29,488 bases of DNA from an uncultured Pseudomonadota bacterium (GTDB lineage: Bacteria > Pseudomonadota > Gammaproteobacteria > Burkholderiales > Burkholderiaceae_C), in contig ONTY01000001.1 in assembly GCA_900320815.1 (NCBI GenBank), positions 1 to 29,488 of the forward strand, given 5' to 3'. Under the pieces are notes generated by a model. It was not told the DNA's origin, made no database searches, and saw only the letters and a list, made by a program, of their open reading frames with translations. A program made the translations under genes and the position numbers. The number at the start of each line of letters is the position of its first letter. The first letter of the stretch is position 1. Below, one piece after another: positions 1-8,341 of this stretch.

Positions 1-143
1 GCCTTGTCAATGAAGACAGCGCCCGCGTCCCCGCCAAACACTCCCCTGCCCCTGGCAAAAAATCCAGTCACGGCAAACGCAACGGGCGACGCACACACTG
101 ATGCTCTGAATCAGGGGGGCGCTTCCCTGCTTTTCAGAATCAG

Positions 144-202
144 ATACTCAACACTTTTACATTTCACTTCCCGTATTTTTTGCGGGCATCGTTGCGATAC
201 CC
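144..202 (+). repeat. ATACYC 59-bp element, copy 1
   Basis: Box 1 ATACTC at 144-149 and box 2 ATACCC at 197-202 start 53 bp apart. The central stem is CCCG against CGGG, in the same columns where other copies have CCGG. At stem position 29/41 this copy has C-G where most have G-C, a compensating change. It lies in a gene-free stretch. Confidence 0.8.
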
Positions 203-278
203 TACCAGAAAGCAGCCAACAACGCCTTTCAGTGGAGCATATGTTTTGCCAGCAGCTTTCGCTATCCTTGCAGCACCT

Positions 279-309
279 CGCGTAAGCGACGCGCCGCGTA
301 AGCGACGCG
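279..309. repeat. Short tandem duplication
   Basis: The 15-mer CGCGTAAGCGACGCG occurs at 279-293 and again at 295-309, a period of 16 bp. Each copy contains an imperfect palindrome (CGCG...CGCG). The function is unknown, and it may simply be a replication-slippage product. Confidence 0.7.
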
Positions 310-340
310 CGCCTCGCGAGGCTCCCTGTTCAGCTGGACG

Positions 341-730
341 GTGCTGAAAGCCACGTCTGACCTGGCCGATGGCGACGTGCGCAATGGAATTGCGGATGAG
401 TTTTCTATTCTGTTTCTCATCCCGGTCGCAAAGGGCACATTATGGGTGTGGCATCTGCCGCCAGTAATCAGCGCCCCAGCCGGCGTGCATATTGGCTATT
501 TCTTTCAAGATACGGATCAAATCATTGACACCATGAATGCCGGTTTCAGTCGGCCATTTTTCGCCCCCTCCACATCCACAAACGTCGGACACCATGTCAC
601 CCATGTCACCGGAGACATTGTCATCAAAGTCCCGGAAAACCTGGCTGCCGGTGATTATCCCATCACCGTGGTGAATACCACTGGCAGTTCCGAAGCCAGA
701 GCCAATATCATCATCCGCGTCACACCATAA
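341..730 (+). CDS. Hypothetical protein, possible gene remnant
   Basis: This is an open frame of 129 residues starting at a GTG. I do not recognise the family. The C-terminal third (roughly residues 90-129) alternates hydrophobic and polar residues with Gly/Asp turns, including [19 protein letters not shown], and resembles the last strands of an Ig-like beta-sandwich of a surface or secreted protein. There is no signal peptide, no clear ribosome binding site before the GTG, and the frame is closed just upstream by a stop at 299-301. It could therefore be the 3' remnant of a larger gene. In favour of real transcription, a strong terminator starts 31 bp after the stop codon. Base composition is lower in GC than in the core genes, which hints at foreign origin. 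Confidence 0.35.
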   Translation: MLKATSDLADGDVRNGIADEFSILFLIPVAKGTLWVWHLPPVISAPAGVHIGYFFQDTDQIIDTMNAGFSRPFFAPSTSTNVGHHVTHVTGDIVIKVPENLAAGDYPITVVNTTGSSEARANIIIRVTP

Positions 731-761
731 GCGTCGCAACAGCACAAGCCTTCCATAAAGC

Positions 762-798
762 ACAGCCTGCGCCATTCGTGAGCGCGGGCTGTTTTTTT
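762..798 (+). terminator. Rho-independent terminator
   Basis: An 11-bp stem (ACAGCCTGCGC at 762-772, GCGCGGGCTGT at 782-792) with one T-G wobble and a 9-nt loop runs directly into seven T (792-798). It ends transcription coming from the left, 31 bp after the frame ending at 730. Confidence 0.85.
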
Positions 799-837
799 AT
801 GTCGCAGCATGGTGGCGGCTGCAGTGTGGCCTTCCAT

Positions 838-896
838 ATACCCCAACAGCAAATCTTCCATTGCCATTATTTCCCACCGGCAAAAGATATATACCC
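838..896 (+). repeat. ATACYC 59-bp element, copy 2
   Basis: ATACCC boxes at 838-843 and 891-896 start 53 bp apart. The central stem is TTGCC (861-865) against GGCAA (879-883). It lies between the terminator at 762-798 and mnmE, pointing in the direction of mnmE. Confidence 0.85.
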
Positions 897-1011
897 AAAC
901 ACTCCTGTGTGTGCAGGCGTTCTTGCTCCAGCATCCGGCAGCATCCCCGCGCCACTACCATCGTGCTGCGCACTCCCGCCCTTCCCTCTTGCATCTTGTT
1001 GCCGCTGTCCC

Positions 1012-2406
1012 ATGTCTGCCACCGCCGCCACTGCCTCCGCTACTGACCCCATCGCCGCCATCGCCACCGCGCCCGGGCGCGGGGCGGTGGGCATCGTGCG
1101 CGTGTCGGGGCGGGGGACGCTGGCGCTGGCGCCGGCGATTTGCGCGCGCCCTCTGGCGCCGCGCGTAGCGACGTTTGGTGCCTTCCGCGATGCCGACGGC
1201 AGCGCCATTGACCGGGGTCTGGCCATTGCCTTTCCCGCGCCGCATTCCTACACGGGCGAAGACGTGCTGGAGTTGCACGCGCACGGCGGCCCCGTGGTGC
1301 TGCAGCTGCTGCTGGCGCGCTGCCTGTCGGCAGCAGCCGAGGTGGTGGATGGCCGCCCGCGCCTGCCTGGCCTGCGGCTGGCGCGCCCGGGCGAGTTCAC
1401 CGAACGCGCCTTTCTGAACGGCAAGCTGGATTTGGCGCAGGCCGAAGCGGTGATGGACCTGATTGACGCCGGCACCGAAGCCGCCGCCCGCTCTGCCAGC
1501 CGCGCGCTGGCGGGGGCGCTGTCGCAGCGCGTGCACGCGCTCGCTGGCCCGCTCACGGAGTTGCGCGCTCTGGTGGAGGCAACGCTGGATTTCCCGGAAG
1601 AGGAGCTGGACGCCGCCGACACCCACGAAATACGCACGCGGCTGGATGCCATCGCGCACGCGCTGGCCGACGTGCAGCGCCGCACGCGCACGGGCGCGCT
1701 GCTGCAGGGCGGGCTGAAAGTCGTCATTGCCGGCGCGCCCAACGCAGGCAAAAGCAGTCTGCTCAATGCACTGGCGGGCGCGGAGCTGGCCATCGTCACC
1801 CCGATTGCCGGCACCACGCGCGACGCGGTGCAGCAAAGCATCCAGATTGAAGGCGTGCCGCTGCACGTGCTGGACACCGCCGGCCTGCGCGACGACGGCG
1901 CCGATGAGGTAGAGCGCATCGGCATCGCGCGCGCCTGGCAACACATCGCCGAGGCCGACGCCGTGCTGCTGGTGCACGACCTGACCCGCCCGGACAGCAG
2001 CGCCGGCATCGCCGCGCGCATCGCGCAGCACGCGGGCGCGCACGTGCCCATCCTGCACATCGCCAACAAGCGCGACGCCGCCCCCGCCGCCCCCCTGCCC
2101 GCGCCTCATGCTATCGCCATCTCCGCGCTGCACGGCGAGGGGCTGGACGCGCTGCGAGCGCGCCTGCTGCAGCTGGCTGGCTGGAGCGCCGAGGGTGGCG
2201 ACACCTTCACCGCGCGCCAGCGCCACGTGCAGGCGCTGCAGGGTGCTGCCGCGCACCTTGAAGCGGCGCAGGGGCAACTCGCCGCCCCCGAACTGCTGGC
2301 CGAAGAGCTGCGCCTGGCGCACCGGCAGCTTGCCGCCATCACCGGCGAAGTGGACGCCGACGCCCTGCTGGGCGAAATCTTTGCGCGCTTTTGCATTGGA
2401 AAATAA
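1012..2406 (+). CDS. mnmE: tRNA modification GTPase MnmE
   Basis: MnmE, with MnmG, installs the 5-carboxymethylaminomethyl group on wobble uridine 34 of certain tRNAs. It is cytosolic, potassium-activated and tetrahydrofolate-binding. The product is 464 residues (family about 450). The N-terminal folate domain begins [21 protein letters not shown]. The embedded GTPase domain shows the P-loop GAPNAGKSS (residues 241-249), a TTRD switch, DTAGLR, NKRD and a SAL motif. The chain ends with the diagnostic FCIGK, whose Cys is residue 461. The frame is open further upstream, but that part would cover the repeat element at 838-896 and has no family similarity, so I chose the ATG at 1012. The usual yidC-mnmE pairing is not seen. 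The next gene begins within a few bases, so the two may be co-transcribed. Confidence 0.95.
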   Translation: MSATAATASATDPIAAIATAPGRGAVGIVRVSGRGTLALAPAICARPLAPRVATFGAFRDADGSAIDRGLAIAFPAPHSYTGEDVLELHAHGGPVVLQLLLARCLSAAAEVVDGRPRLPGLRLARPGEFTERAFLNGKLDLAQAEAVMDLIDAGTEAAARSASRALAGALSQRVHALAGPLTELRALVEATLDFPEEELDAADTHEIRTRLDAIAHALADVQRRTRTGALLQGGLKVVIAGAPNAGKSSLLNALAGAELAIVTPIAGTTRDAVQQSIQIEGVPLHVLDTAGLRDDGADEVERIGIARAWQHIAEADAVLLVHDLTRPDSSAGIAARIAQHAGAHVPILHIANKRDAAPAAPLPAPHAIAISALHGEGLDALRARLLQLAGWSAEGGDTFTARQRHVQALQGAAAHLEAAQGQLAAPELLAEELRLAHRQLAAITGEVDADALLGEIFARFCIGK

Positions 2407-2412
2407 TTGAAA

Positions 2413-3240
2413 ATGCGCGAAAATAGCGCCATGCAGCAAAATTTTTGGACGAAAGAATGCGCCGCACCCACGCGCATTGTCAATTTCACCGGCACGCTGG
2501 CAGGCGTGGATTATCGTGACGCCATCATCTGCGGCGACTGCCTTGAAGTGATGCGCGCCATGCCGGAAAAATCAGTGCATCTCATCGTCACCTCCCCACC
2601 CTACAACCTTTTGAATTCCACTGGCAACGGCCTGAAAAAAAACACACGCTGCGGCAAATGGGCAAACGCCGCCATCAAAAACGGCTACCAGAGTTGGGAC
2701 GACAACATGCCATACGCCGACTACGTCGCCTGGCAGCGCGCATGCGTGGCAGAAATGCTGCGCCTGCTCACGCCCGACGGCGCGATTTTCTACAACAACA
2801 AAAACCGCGTGCAGGCCGGCCTGCTGCAGGACCGGCGCGAAATTGTCGCCGGCTTTCCGCTGCGGCAAATCATCACCTGGAAGCGCAGCGGCGCCATCAA
2901 TTTCAACGCCGGCTATTTTCTGCCTGTCACGGAGCAGATTTACCTGCTGTGCAGGCGCGATTTCCGTCTCGCACCCGGCGCCAACAAATTCACCGACGTG
3001 TGGGAAATCAAGCAGGAAATGAAAAACCCGCACCCCGCGCCCTACCCCGAGGCGCTGATTGACCGCATTTTGCAAAGCGCCCCCGGCACCGTCGTGCTCG
3101 ACCCCTTCGCCGGCAGCGGCACAACGGCAGTGTGCGCACGCCGCCACGGGCGGCAATTCATCCTGATAGAACAATCACCCGCCTATTGCGAAATGGCGCG
3201 CCAGCGCCTTGACGGCGGGCAGTGGCGAAACGCCGCCTAA
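2413..3240 (+). CDS. Solitary DNA methyltransferase, beta-class N4/N6 type
   Basis: This is a site-specific S-adenosylmethionine-dependent DNA methyltransferase that methylates an exocyclic amino group (N6-adenine or N4-cytosine) of an unknown target. Motif order fixes the class: the catalytic TSPPYN (motif IV) comes first, near residue 57, and the SAM-binding DPFAGSGTT (motif I) comes near the C-terminus. This is the beta arrangement of the N6_N4_Mtase family. SPPY, rather than DPPY, is more frequent in N4-cytosine enzymes but does not decide the point. The start is uncertain: TTG 2407, ATG 2413 or ATG 2431. I prefer 2413, though TTG 2407 has a better-spaced GGA. No restriction enzyme gene is adjacent, so it is an orphan or a remnant of a restriction-modification system. 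It follows mnmE closely and converges on the acyltransferase gene. GC content is lower than in mnmE, suggesting transfer. Confidence 0.88.
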   Translation: MRENSAMQQNFWTKECAAPTRIVNFTGTLAGVDYRDAIICGDCLEVMRAMPEKSVHLIVTSPPYNLLNSTGNGLKKNTRCGKWANAAIKNGYQSWDDNMPYADYVAWQRACVAEMLRLLTPDGAIFYNNKNRVQAGLLQDRREIVAGFPLRQIITWKRSGAINFNAGYFLPVTEQIYLLCRRDFRLAPGANKFTDVWEIKQEMKNPHPAPYPEALIDRILQSAPGTVVLDPFAGSGTTAVCARRHGRQFILIEQSPAYCEMARQRLDGGQWRNAA

Positions 3241-3273
3241 CTCAGGCGACACCGCTCGTTCATGCGCCGGCCG

Positions 3274-4339
3274 CTATGGCGACGATAACCTTTCCTCTTT
3301 TTTCACAAACGCCATCTGTATGCGCCTCAAAAGTATCTTCTCCCAAGGAACCAGGCACTTATGTACGACAGCGCAAAACAATACGGCAAGCATCCACGCC
3401 TGTACAGGACTGGTGAGCACAATTTCAACACCAAAGATGCCCGGCAAAAGCATCAAACCATTCCTTACAATATAATCACTGCCACACAAATAAACAGAAT
3501 TCCTTCCCACGGCTCTCAGCCCCTCGCATACCGAAAGATAACTGGACAAAATCACAATAAAAAGCACTGAGATAAGGGAACCCACGACGCCCCTGATACC
3601 GGCAAAAATACCCCCACCAGTCCATACGCTCAACAGCATATCTCTTTCCCAAAAAAATTGTATCGAATACATGCCGCATACCAAAAATAAGACCGCCTTC
3701 AGAAGCTGAATTCCTTTATCGTAACTCTCCAACAGCAATCGCAAATTGCCGAAAGAAATCCAACCGAGACAAAAATATAAAATATAATAGCATGCACTGT
3801 CTATATTATACCACCAACGTGGTTCCCTGACAGCCGAAACAGGGAGCAAACTTTCCGCACCCCACCACAGCATGAGGCACACGGCGAAAATTAGCCATTT
3901 TACTTTCAACTTTTTTATTATTGAAAAAATTATTTTTACAGAAAACAATCCCGTAAAAAACCATAGAGCTGCAAATTGCGACTGGTTCCTGATATTCCCT
4001 TGCAAAAATACGCTCAAGCACTCACGCCAGGGCACCGAACCTTCAAAAATAAACAAAAATAGCGTACAAAGCAAACTAAAAAAAACCCACGGGAGCAGCA
4101 GGGATACTGCGGTATTTTGAACACTTTCAGCAAGACTCCGTTGATTGAAATTTTCAGCGACTCCGGAAAGAAAGAAAAATAAAGGAACGGCAAATTGATG
4201 TGCCCATATATGCCCCCCCTGCATCTTTTCCCAAATGTATCAAATAAATTGCAAACATGCCTATTGCCCGCGAGACATCGAGCCATTCCATTCTTCCCGA
4301 ATCGGTCGTGAAATTTTGATTTATATTCACCTTATGCAC
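3274..4339 (-). pseudogene. Membrane acyltransferase (family 3), frame broken at a G7 tract; possibly phase-variable
   Basis: Acyltransferase family 3 proteins (OafA-like) are multi-pass inner-membrane enzymes that O-acetylate cell-surface polysaccharides. The 5' part (4339 to about 4220) encodes the family's opening motif WLDVSRAIGMFAIYLIH. The following part in another frame encodes HQFAVPLFFFLSG and about ten hydrophobic segments ending near KEERLSSP. The two halves join if the run of seven G on the minus strand (4213-4219) had six, reading KDAGGHIWAHQF. As given, translation stops at 4154. A GTG at 4339 is preceded by AAGGA at good distance; an ATG at 4291 is the alternative. The gene is strikingly AT-rich compared with its neighbours, suggesting horizontal acquisition. 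It is either a phase-OFF gene, a true pseudogene, or a sequencing error in the homopolymer. Confidence 0.85.
4213..4219 (-). repeat. Homopolymer tract G7 (coding strand) inside the acyltransferase gene
   Basis: Seven consecutive G on the coding strand, within the first 50 codons, lie exactly where the reading frame breaks. Losing one G restores the frame. Short poly-G tracts near the 5' end are a common site of slipped-strand phase variation in genes modifying surface glycans. Confidence 0.75.
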
Positions 4340-4379
4340 CTTAGTTCCTTGCTCCAAAAATTTTACACGCTGACCTCTC

Positions 4380-4877
4380 ATGTCCTTTCCACCGCATACC
4401 AAAGCCTTGCAGCCGCTGCAATTGAGCCTGCACTTCGCCCGTTTTGACGGCGTGGCGCTGCACCGCACCGCGCTCGAGCGCCGCCGCGTGGCGCGCTGGC
4501 TGCGCGCGGCGCTGGGCGGCGATGTGCAAAGCGCCGCCTTTGCCATCCGCATCGTCGATGAAGCAGAGGGGCGGCAGTTGAACAACAGCTTTCGCCAGCG
4601 CGACTACGCCACCAACGTACTCACCTTTGCCTACGCCGGCGCGCCGCACGTGGCCGCTGACCTGGCGCTGTGCGCGCCCGTGGTGGCACGCGAAGCGCAG
4701 GAGCAAGGCAAACCACTGGCCGCGCACTACGCGCACCTGCTCGTGCACGGCGCGCTGCACGCGCAGGGCTGGGATCACGAAGCGGACGCCGAGGCCGAGG
4801 CCATGCAGGCGCTGGAGACGCGCATCCTCACGCAGCTTGGCTTTCCACCGCCCTACGGCGAGGGCGAAGCGGATTAA
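4380..4877 (+). CDS. ybeY: Endoribonuclease YbeY
   Basis: YbeY is a zinc-dependent endoribonuclease needed for 16S rRNA 3'-end maturation and ribosome quality control. The product is 165 residues, normal for the family. The signature metal site [12 protein letters not shown] (about residues 122-133) supplies three histidines in the H-x3-H-x5-H pattern. The upstream [18 protein letters not shown] matches the conserved region N-terminal to it. The ATG at 4380 is 40 bp from the divergent start of the acyltransferase. In most betaproteobacteria ybeY follows phoH in a miaB-phoH-ybeY-corC series. Here it precedes miaB, with a small exported protein between them and no phoH. Confidence 0.93.
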   Translation: MSFPPHTKALQPLQLSLHFARFDGVALHRTALERRRVARWLRAALGGDVQSAAFAIRIVDEAEGRQLNNSFRQRDYATNVLTFAYAGAPHVAADLALCAPVVAREAQEQGKPLAAHYAHLLVHGALHAQGWDHEADAEAEAMQALETRILTQLGFPPPYGEGEAD

Positions 4878-4927
4878 GCCGCCGCCTACAATGGAGCGTT
4901 TTCTTTCAATTTGCCGCACCGCTTCCC

Positions 4928-5323
4928 ATGAACCCCACCCGCCGCCTGCTGCTTGGCAGCGCCGCCGCCGCGCTGCTCCTGCCCCTCTCGCCCCGCCCTG
5001 CGCTGGCGCTGCTGCGCGTTTTCCCGCGTGGCTCCATGCGCGGAAAAATGCAGTTTGTGCGCGATAAAGAAGTGCAGCTCAACGGCAAAACCGAGCGCCT
5101 CTCGCCCGCCGTCCGTGTGCACGACGAATACAACCGTATTCCGCTGCGCGGCAAACTCATTGGCAAAACCTTTATTGTCAATTATGTGCGCGACCCGCGC
5201 GGCGTTATTCGCGAAGTCTGGATTCTCAACGACCGCGAAATACAGCAAAAGATGCCCAGAGAAAAAGCACCTTCGCTGCTCGAGCGCCTGATTGGCGACG
5301 ACACCAAACAGATCCGGAACTAA
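4928..5323 (+). CDS. Small exported protein of unknown function
   Basis: The product is 131 residues. The N-terminus [19 protein letters not shown], followed by ALA, is a signal sequence with a twin-arginine, so Tat or Sec export to the periplasm is predicted with cleavage near residue 27. The mature part contains [20 protein letters not shown] and [19 protein letters not shown], which I recall from a conserved but uncharacterised family often found beside miaB in Burkholderiales. I can assign no function. The gene lies 50 bp after ybeY and ends just before a strong terminator, so ybeY and this gene probably form one transcript separate from miaB. A longer upstream frame exists but overlaps ybeY, so I use the ATG in front of the signal sequence. 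Confidence 0.8.
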   Translation: MNPTRRLLLGSAAAALLLPLSPRPALALLRVFPRGSMRGKMQFVRDKEVQLNGKTERLSPAVRVHDEYNRIPLRGKLIGKTFIVNYVRDPRGVIREVWILNDREIQQKMPREKAPSLLERLIGDDTKQIRN

Positions 5324-5342
5324 AAAACTCCCCCCCTTGCGC

Positions 5343-5368
5343 GCGCCCGGCCCTGGCCGGGCGCTTTT
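5343..5368 (+). terminator. Rho-independent terminator
   Basis: A perfect 10-bp GC-rich stem (GCGCCCGGCC at 5343-5352, GGCCGGGCGC at 5355-5364) is followed by TTTT and a T-rich tail. It separates the ybeY/exported-protein unit from miaB. Confidence 0.8.
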
Positions 5369-5400
5369 GTTTCCTGCCTCATTTTCCTTTTCCTGCTGCC

Positions 5401-6750
5401 ATGCCCCGCAAAGTCTTTCTCAAAACCTTCGGCTGCCAGATGAACGACTACGACTCGCAGAAAATGCTTGACGTGCTGCGCGCCAGCCCAGAAGGGTGCG
5501 AAATTGTCCATTCGCAGGAAGACGCCGACCTGATTGTGTTCAACACCTGTTCGGTGCGCGAAAAGGCGCAGGAAAAAGTGTTTTCAGAACTCGGGCGCGC
5601 ACGCATGGTGAAAACGCAACGTCCCAGCGTGCGCATTGGCGTGGGCGGCTGCGTTGCCAGCCAGGAAGGCGCGGCCATCGTGCAGCGCGCGCCATTTGTA
5701 GACGTGGTCTTTGGCCCGCAAACCCTGCACCGCCTGCCGCAATTATTGGAGCAGCGCGAGCGCAGCGGAGTGCCGCAGGTGGACATCAGTTTTCCGGAAA
5801 TAGAAAAGTTTGACTGCCTGCCCGCGCCACAGGTCAAGGGCGGCAGCGCCTTTGTTTCCATTATGGAAGGCTGCTCAAAATACTGCAGCTATTGCGTCGT
5901 GCCCTATACGCGCGGGCCAGAGTTCAGCCGCCCGTTTGACGACGTACTCACGGAAATTGCCGACCTTGCCAGCCAGGGTGTGTGTGAAATCACTTTCCTT
6001 GGGCAAAACGTCAATGCCTACCGGGGCGCGATGGGCAACACGGGCGACACCGCAGACCTGGCGCTGCTGCTGGAATATGCGGCGGAAATTGACGGCATTG
6101 AACGCCTGCGCTACACCACCAGCCACCCCAACGAGTTCACCGCGCGCCTGATTGCCGCCTACGAGCGCGTGCCCAAACTCGCCAGCCACGTGCACCTGCC
6201 CGTGCAGCACGGCTCTGACCGCATTCTGGCGGCCATGAAACGCGGCTACACCACGCTGGAATACAAGAGCATTATCCGCAAACTGCGCGCCGTGCGCCCG
6301 GATATTTCCATTTCCAGCGATTTTATCGTCGGCTTCCCTGGTGAAACGGAAAAGGATTTTGAGCAGCTCATGCGGCTGGTGGACGAAGTGGGTTTTGACG
6401 CCTCGTTCAGCTTTATTTACAGCCCGCGCCCCGGCACCCCCGCCGCCGACCTGCCCGACGATGCGCCGCACGCCGTCAAACTCGCGCGCCTGCAGGCGCT
6501 GCAGGCGGCGCTGCAAAAAAACGTGGACGCCATCAGCGCCAGCCGCGTTGGCAGCACGCAGCGCATTTTGGTGGAGGGGCCAGCGCGCCGGGGCGCGGCG
6601 GGCGAGTTGATGGGGCGCACCTTCTGCAACCGCATCGTCAACTTTGCCGGCGGCACGGGCGGCGCCAGCCTCGCCGGGCACATGATTGACGTGCACATCA
6701 CCGCCGCCCTGCCGCACTCGCTGCGCGGCGAACGTATCCCTACAGCCTGA
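5401..6750 (+). CDS. miaB: tRNA-2-methylthio-N6-dimethylallyladenosine synthase MiaB
   Basis: MiaB is a radical-SAM methylthiotransferase that converts i6A37 to ms2i6A37 in tRNAs reading codons that begin with U. The product is 449 residues, as expected. The N-terminal UPF0004 domain opens with [12 protein letters not shown] (Cys12) and carries the other two cysteines of the auxiliary cluster in FNTCSV and GGCVAS. The radical-SAM cluster motif is C158-x3-C162-x2-C165 (GCSKYCSYC), followed by VPYTRG. A C-terminal TRAM-like region follows residue 375. The ATG at 5401 gives the canonical N-terminus. Downstream, a repeat element separates it from the convergent ankyrin gene. phoH, the usual next gene, is absent. 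Confidence 0.96.
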   Translation: MPRKVFLKTFGCQMNDYDSQKMLDVLRASPEGCEIVHSQEDADLIVFNTCSVREKAQEKVFSELGRARMVKTQRPSVRIGVGGCVASQEGAAIVQRAPFVDVVFGPQTLHRLPQLLEQRERSGVPQVDISFPEIEKFDCLPAPQVKGGSAFVSIMEGCSKYCSYCVVPYTRGPEFSRPFDDVLTEIADLASQGVCEITFLGQNVNAYRGAMGNTGDTADLALLLEYAAEIDGIERLRYTTSHPNEFTARLIAAYERVPKLASHVHLPVQHGSDRILAAMKRGYTTLEYKSIIRKLRAVRPDISISSDFIVGFPGETEKDFEQLMRLVDEVGFDASFSFIYSPRPGTPAADLPDDAPHAVKLARLQALQAALQKNVDAISASRVGSTQRILVEGPARRGAAGELMGRTFCNRIVNFAGGTGGASLAGHMIDVHITAALPHSLRGERIPTA

Positions 6751-6762
6751 CGTATAGTCAAT

Positions 6763-6821
6763 GGGTATTCTTTGTTTGCCGGCGTAACTTACCGGTAAAC
6801 AAGTGACAATACCAAGAGTAT
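6763..6821 (-). repeat. ATACYC 59-bp element, copy 3
   Basis: Read on the minus strand, ATACTC (6821-6816) and ATACCC (6768-6763) start 53 bp apart. The stem is long: TTGTTTGCCGG (6772-6782) against CCGGTAAACAA (6792-6802), with one mismatch. An outer CGTATA/TATACG pair lies at 6751-6756 and 6819-6824. It is located between convergent miaB and the ankyrin gene and could also act as a weak bidirectional terminator. Confidence 0.9.
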
Positions 6822-6843
6822 ACGGAAATACGGCGGTGCCGGA

Positions 6844-7974
6844 CTACGCCTGCGCCCCCGCCTCGCGCAGCAGCGCGGCAATGGCCGTGCTGCCCTGCAC
6901 CTGCGCAATGGAGAGTGCTGTATTTCCCCCGTTATCAATCGCGCGAAAATTTGCCCCGCGCCCCAGCAGCATTCGCACAATCTCCACATGTGCGCGCGCC
7001 ACTGCCGCCATCAATGCCGTCCTGCCCCAGTGGTTTCTGATATTCACATTGGCACCATATTCCAGCAGCAGGCGCAGCACCTCCAGGCGCCCGCCAGCGG
7101 CTGCATGCATCAACGCCGTCAGCCCATCTTCATCGGTGGCGGCAATATCGGCGTCTGCATCCAGCAAAATCTGCGCTGCCGCTTTATGCCCGGCTATGGC
7201 AGTCATCATCAGCGCCGTTTTGCTTTCATGATCGGCCGCATTCGTGCTGGCGCCGCACCCCAGCAAAAACTGCAGCATATCCACATGCCCGCGCCCGGCG
7301 GCACGCATCAAAGCCGTGGCACCATAATAATCCGTCGCATTAACGTCCAGCCCGCACCCAGCAAGAAAATGCGCCGCTGCCACATGCCCGTGTTCTGCCG
7401 CGCGCATCAGTGCCGAGCCGCCAGAATAATCCACCACGCCAATATCTGCGCCACGCTGCAGCAGCAATTCCAGCGCCGCTACATGCCCGCCGCCCGCTGC
7501 GTGCAGCAGCGCCGTCCTTTCCAGCGGCGCCGGGGCGGCGTGAATATCGGCGCCATGCTCTAGCAAAAACTCCATTGTTTTCACATGCCCGCCCTCGGCA
7601 GCCAGCATCAGTGCGCTGGCACCAGAAAAATCAGCAGTCTCCAGCGCCGCGCCCTTGCCATGCAGAAACTGCACAATTTCTATAAATCCGCCAGCTGCTG
7701 CGCGCATCAGCGCTGACTCGCCCGCGCTGTCAAGGGCGCCAATATCTGCCCCCGCTTCCGCCAAAAGCTGCACCAGATCCAGCGCACCAGTGCGCGCGGC
7801 CAGCATCAGCGCGCTCACGCCTTCCACAATGCCGCGCAAGCCGCTGGCATTGGCATCTGCGCCCGCTGCCAGCGCCGCACGCGCCATCTCCATATCAGCA
7901 GCATCGGCGGCAGCCAGCAGCAGGGCATTGGCAGCGTCTGCACCAGAGAGGATTTCGGCAGCTTCCATATTCAT
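6844..7974 (-). CDS. Ankyrin-repeat protein (about 11 repeats)
   Basis: The product is 376 residues, almost entirely ankyrin repeats of about 33 residues. I count eleven, with recurring cores such as SALMRAAEHGHV, TALMRAAGRGHVDMLQFLL and TALMHAAAGGRLEVLRLLL. There is no signal peptide and no membrane segment, so a cytosolic protein-binding scaffold is expected. The partner is unknown. Its start (ATG 7974) overlaps the stop of the upstream gene by four bases (ATGA, 7971-7974), so translation is probably coupled. Repeats are close in protein sequence and regular in length, consistent with expansion by internal duplication. The family is widespread in bacteria without a single function, and I do not assign one. 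Confidence 0.88.
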   Translation of the reverse strand: MNMEAAEILSGADAANALLLAAADAADMEMARAALAAGADANASGLRGIVEGVSALMLAARTGALDLVQLLAEAGADIGALDSAGESALMRAAAGGFIEIVQFLHGKGAALETADFSGASALMLAAEGGHVKTMEFLLEHGADIHAAPAPLERTALLHAAGGGHVAALELLLQRGADIGVVDYSGGSALMRAAEHGHVAAAHFLAGCGLDVNATDYYGATALMRAAGRGHVDMLQFLLGCGASTNAADHESKTALMMTAIAGHKAAAQILLDADADIAATDEDGLTALMHAAAGGRLEVLRLLLEYGANVNIRNHWGRTALMAAVARAHVEIVRMLLGRGANFRAIDNGGNTALSIAQVQGSTAIAALLREAGAQA

Positions 7975-8309
7975 TCCTTGGTGTGTTGATTTTCAATTTT
8001 AACGGCGCGCAAAAGTGCCAGCGCCGCCGTATTCTTACTGCTTTTGGCGGTGGCAATGGCCGCCTCCAGCCCGCGGCGCGCGCCATGCGCCAGCAGCAGG
8101 CGCACCGTCTCGCTATTGCCCCGCAAAATGGCGGCAAACAGGCTGGCATCGCTGCTTTTGACATCCATATTGGAGCCGATACTGCTGAAAATGAATTGCA
8201 CCGCAGCCAGGTTAGCGCCCGCTTTTTCCAGCAGCGCCGCCAGAGGGCGGATTTTTTCGACATCGCCTTTTTTGGCGGCGGCAAGAAGCGGGCGGTCAAG
8301 GCGTTTCAT
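7971..8309 (-). CDS. Small ankyrin-like protein, translationally coupled to the ankyrin-repeat gene
   Basis: The product is 112 residues. RPLLAAAKKGDVEKIRPLAALLEKAGANL and SLFAAILRGNSETVRLLLAHGA have the helix-turn-helix pattern and LLL-x-GA endings of ankyrin repeats, about two recognisable and one degenerate. No signal peptide is visible. The stop codon overlaps the start of the long ankyrin gene by the ATGA arrangement, suggesting the two are made together and may interact. It lies 32 bp after the transglycosylase gene on the same strand, so all three could share a transcript. Confidence 0.75.
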   Translation of the reverse strand: MKRLDRPLLAAAKKGDVEKIRPLAALLEKAGANLAAVQFIFSSIGSNMDVKSSDASLFAAILRGNSETVRLLLAHGARRGLEAAIATAKSSKNTAALALLRAVKIENQHTKE

Positions 8310-8341
8310 GGCCGCGCTGTGTGGTTATGCCCCGTGCTTTT

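Larger units (their letters stand above)
1..340. other. Left-edge stretch without a recognisable gene
   Basis: An open frame of 93 codons exists here, but it runs straight through a 59-bp intergenic repeat element (144-202), has no recognisable domain and lacks a convincing ribosome binding site, so I do not call it a gene. Base composition is visibly less GC-rich than the flanking core genes. The stretch holds the repeat element, a short tandem duplication (279-309) and a 12-bp perfect palindrome GCCTCGCGAGGC at 311-322. Confidence 0.6.

Noticed and set aside
4..285. 93-codon frame at the left edge
   Set aside because: It contains a complete ATACYC element, shows no family resemblance and has no supporting ribosome binding site.
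955..2439. Long open frame on the minus strand opposite mnmE (494 codons)
   Set aside because: It is antisense to a clear MnmE gene, has a low-complexity composition rich in Arg, Gln, Gly and Ala, and shows no domain. It is an effect of high GC content.
3595..3613. ATACC-type motifs near 3595-3613 and a GGGTAT at 26883 in hemE
   Set aside because: They lie inside coding sequence and have no partner box at 53-54 bp, so they are chance matches.
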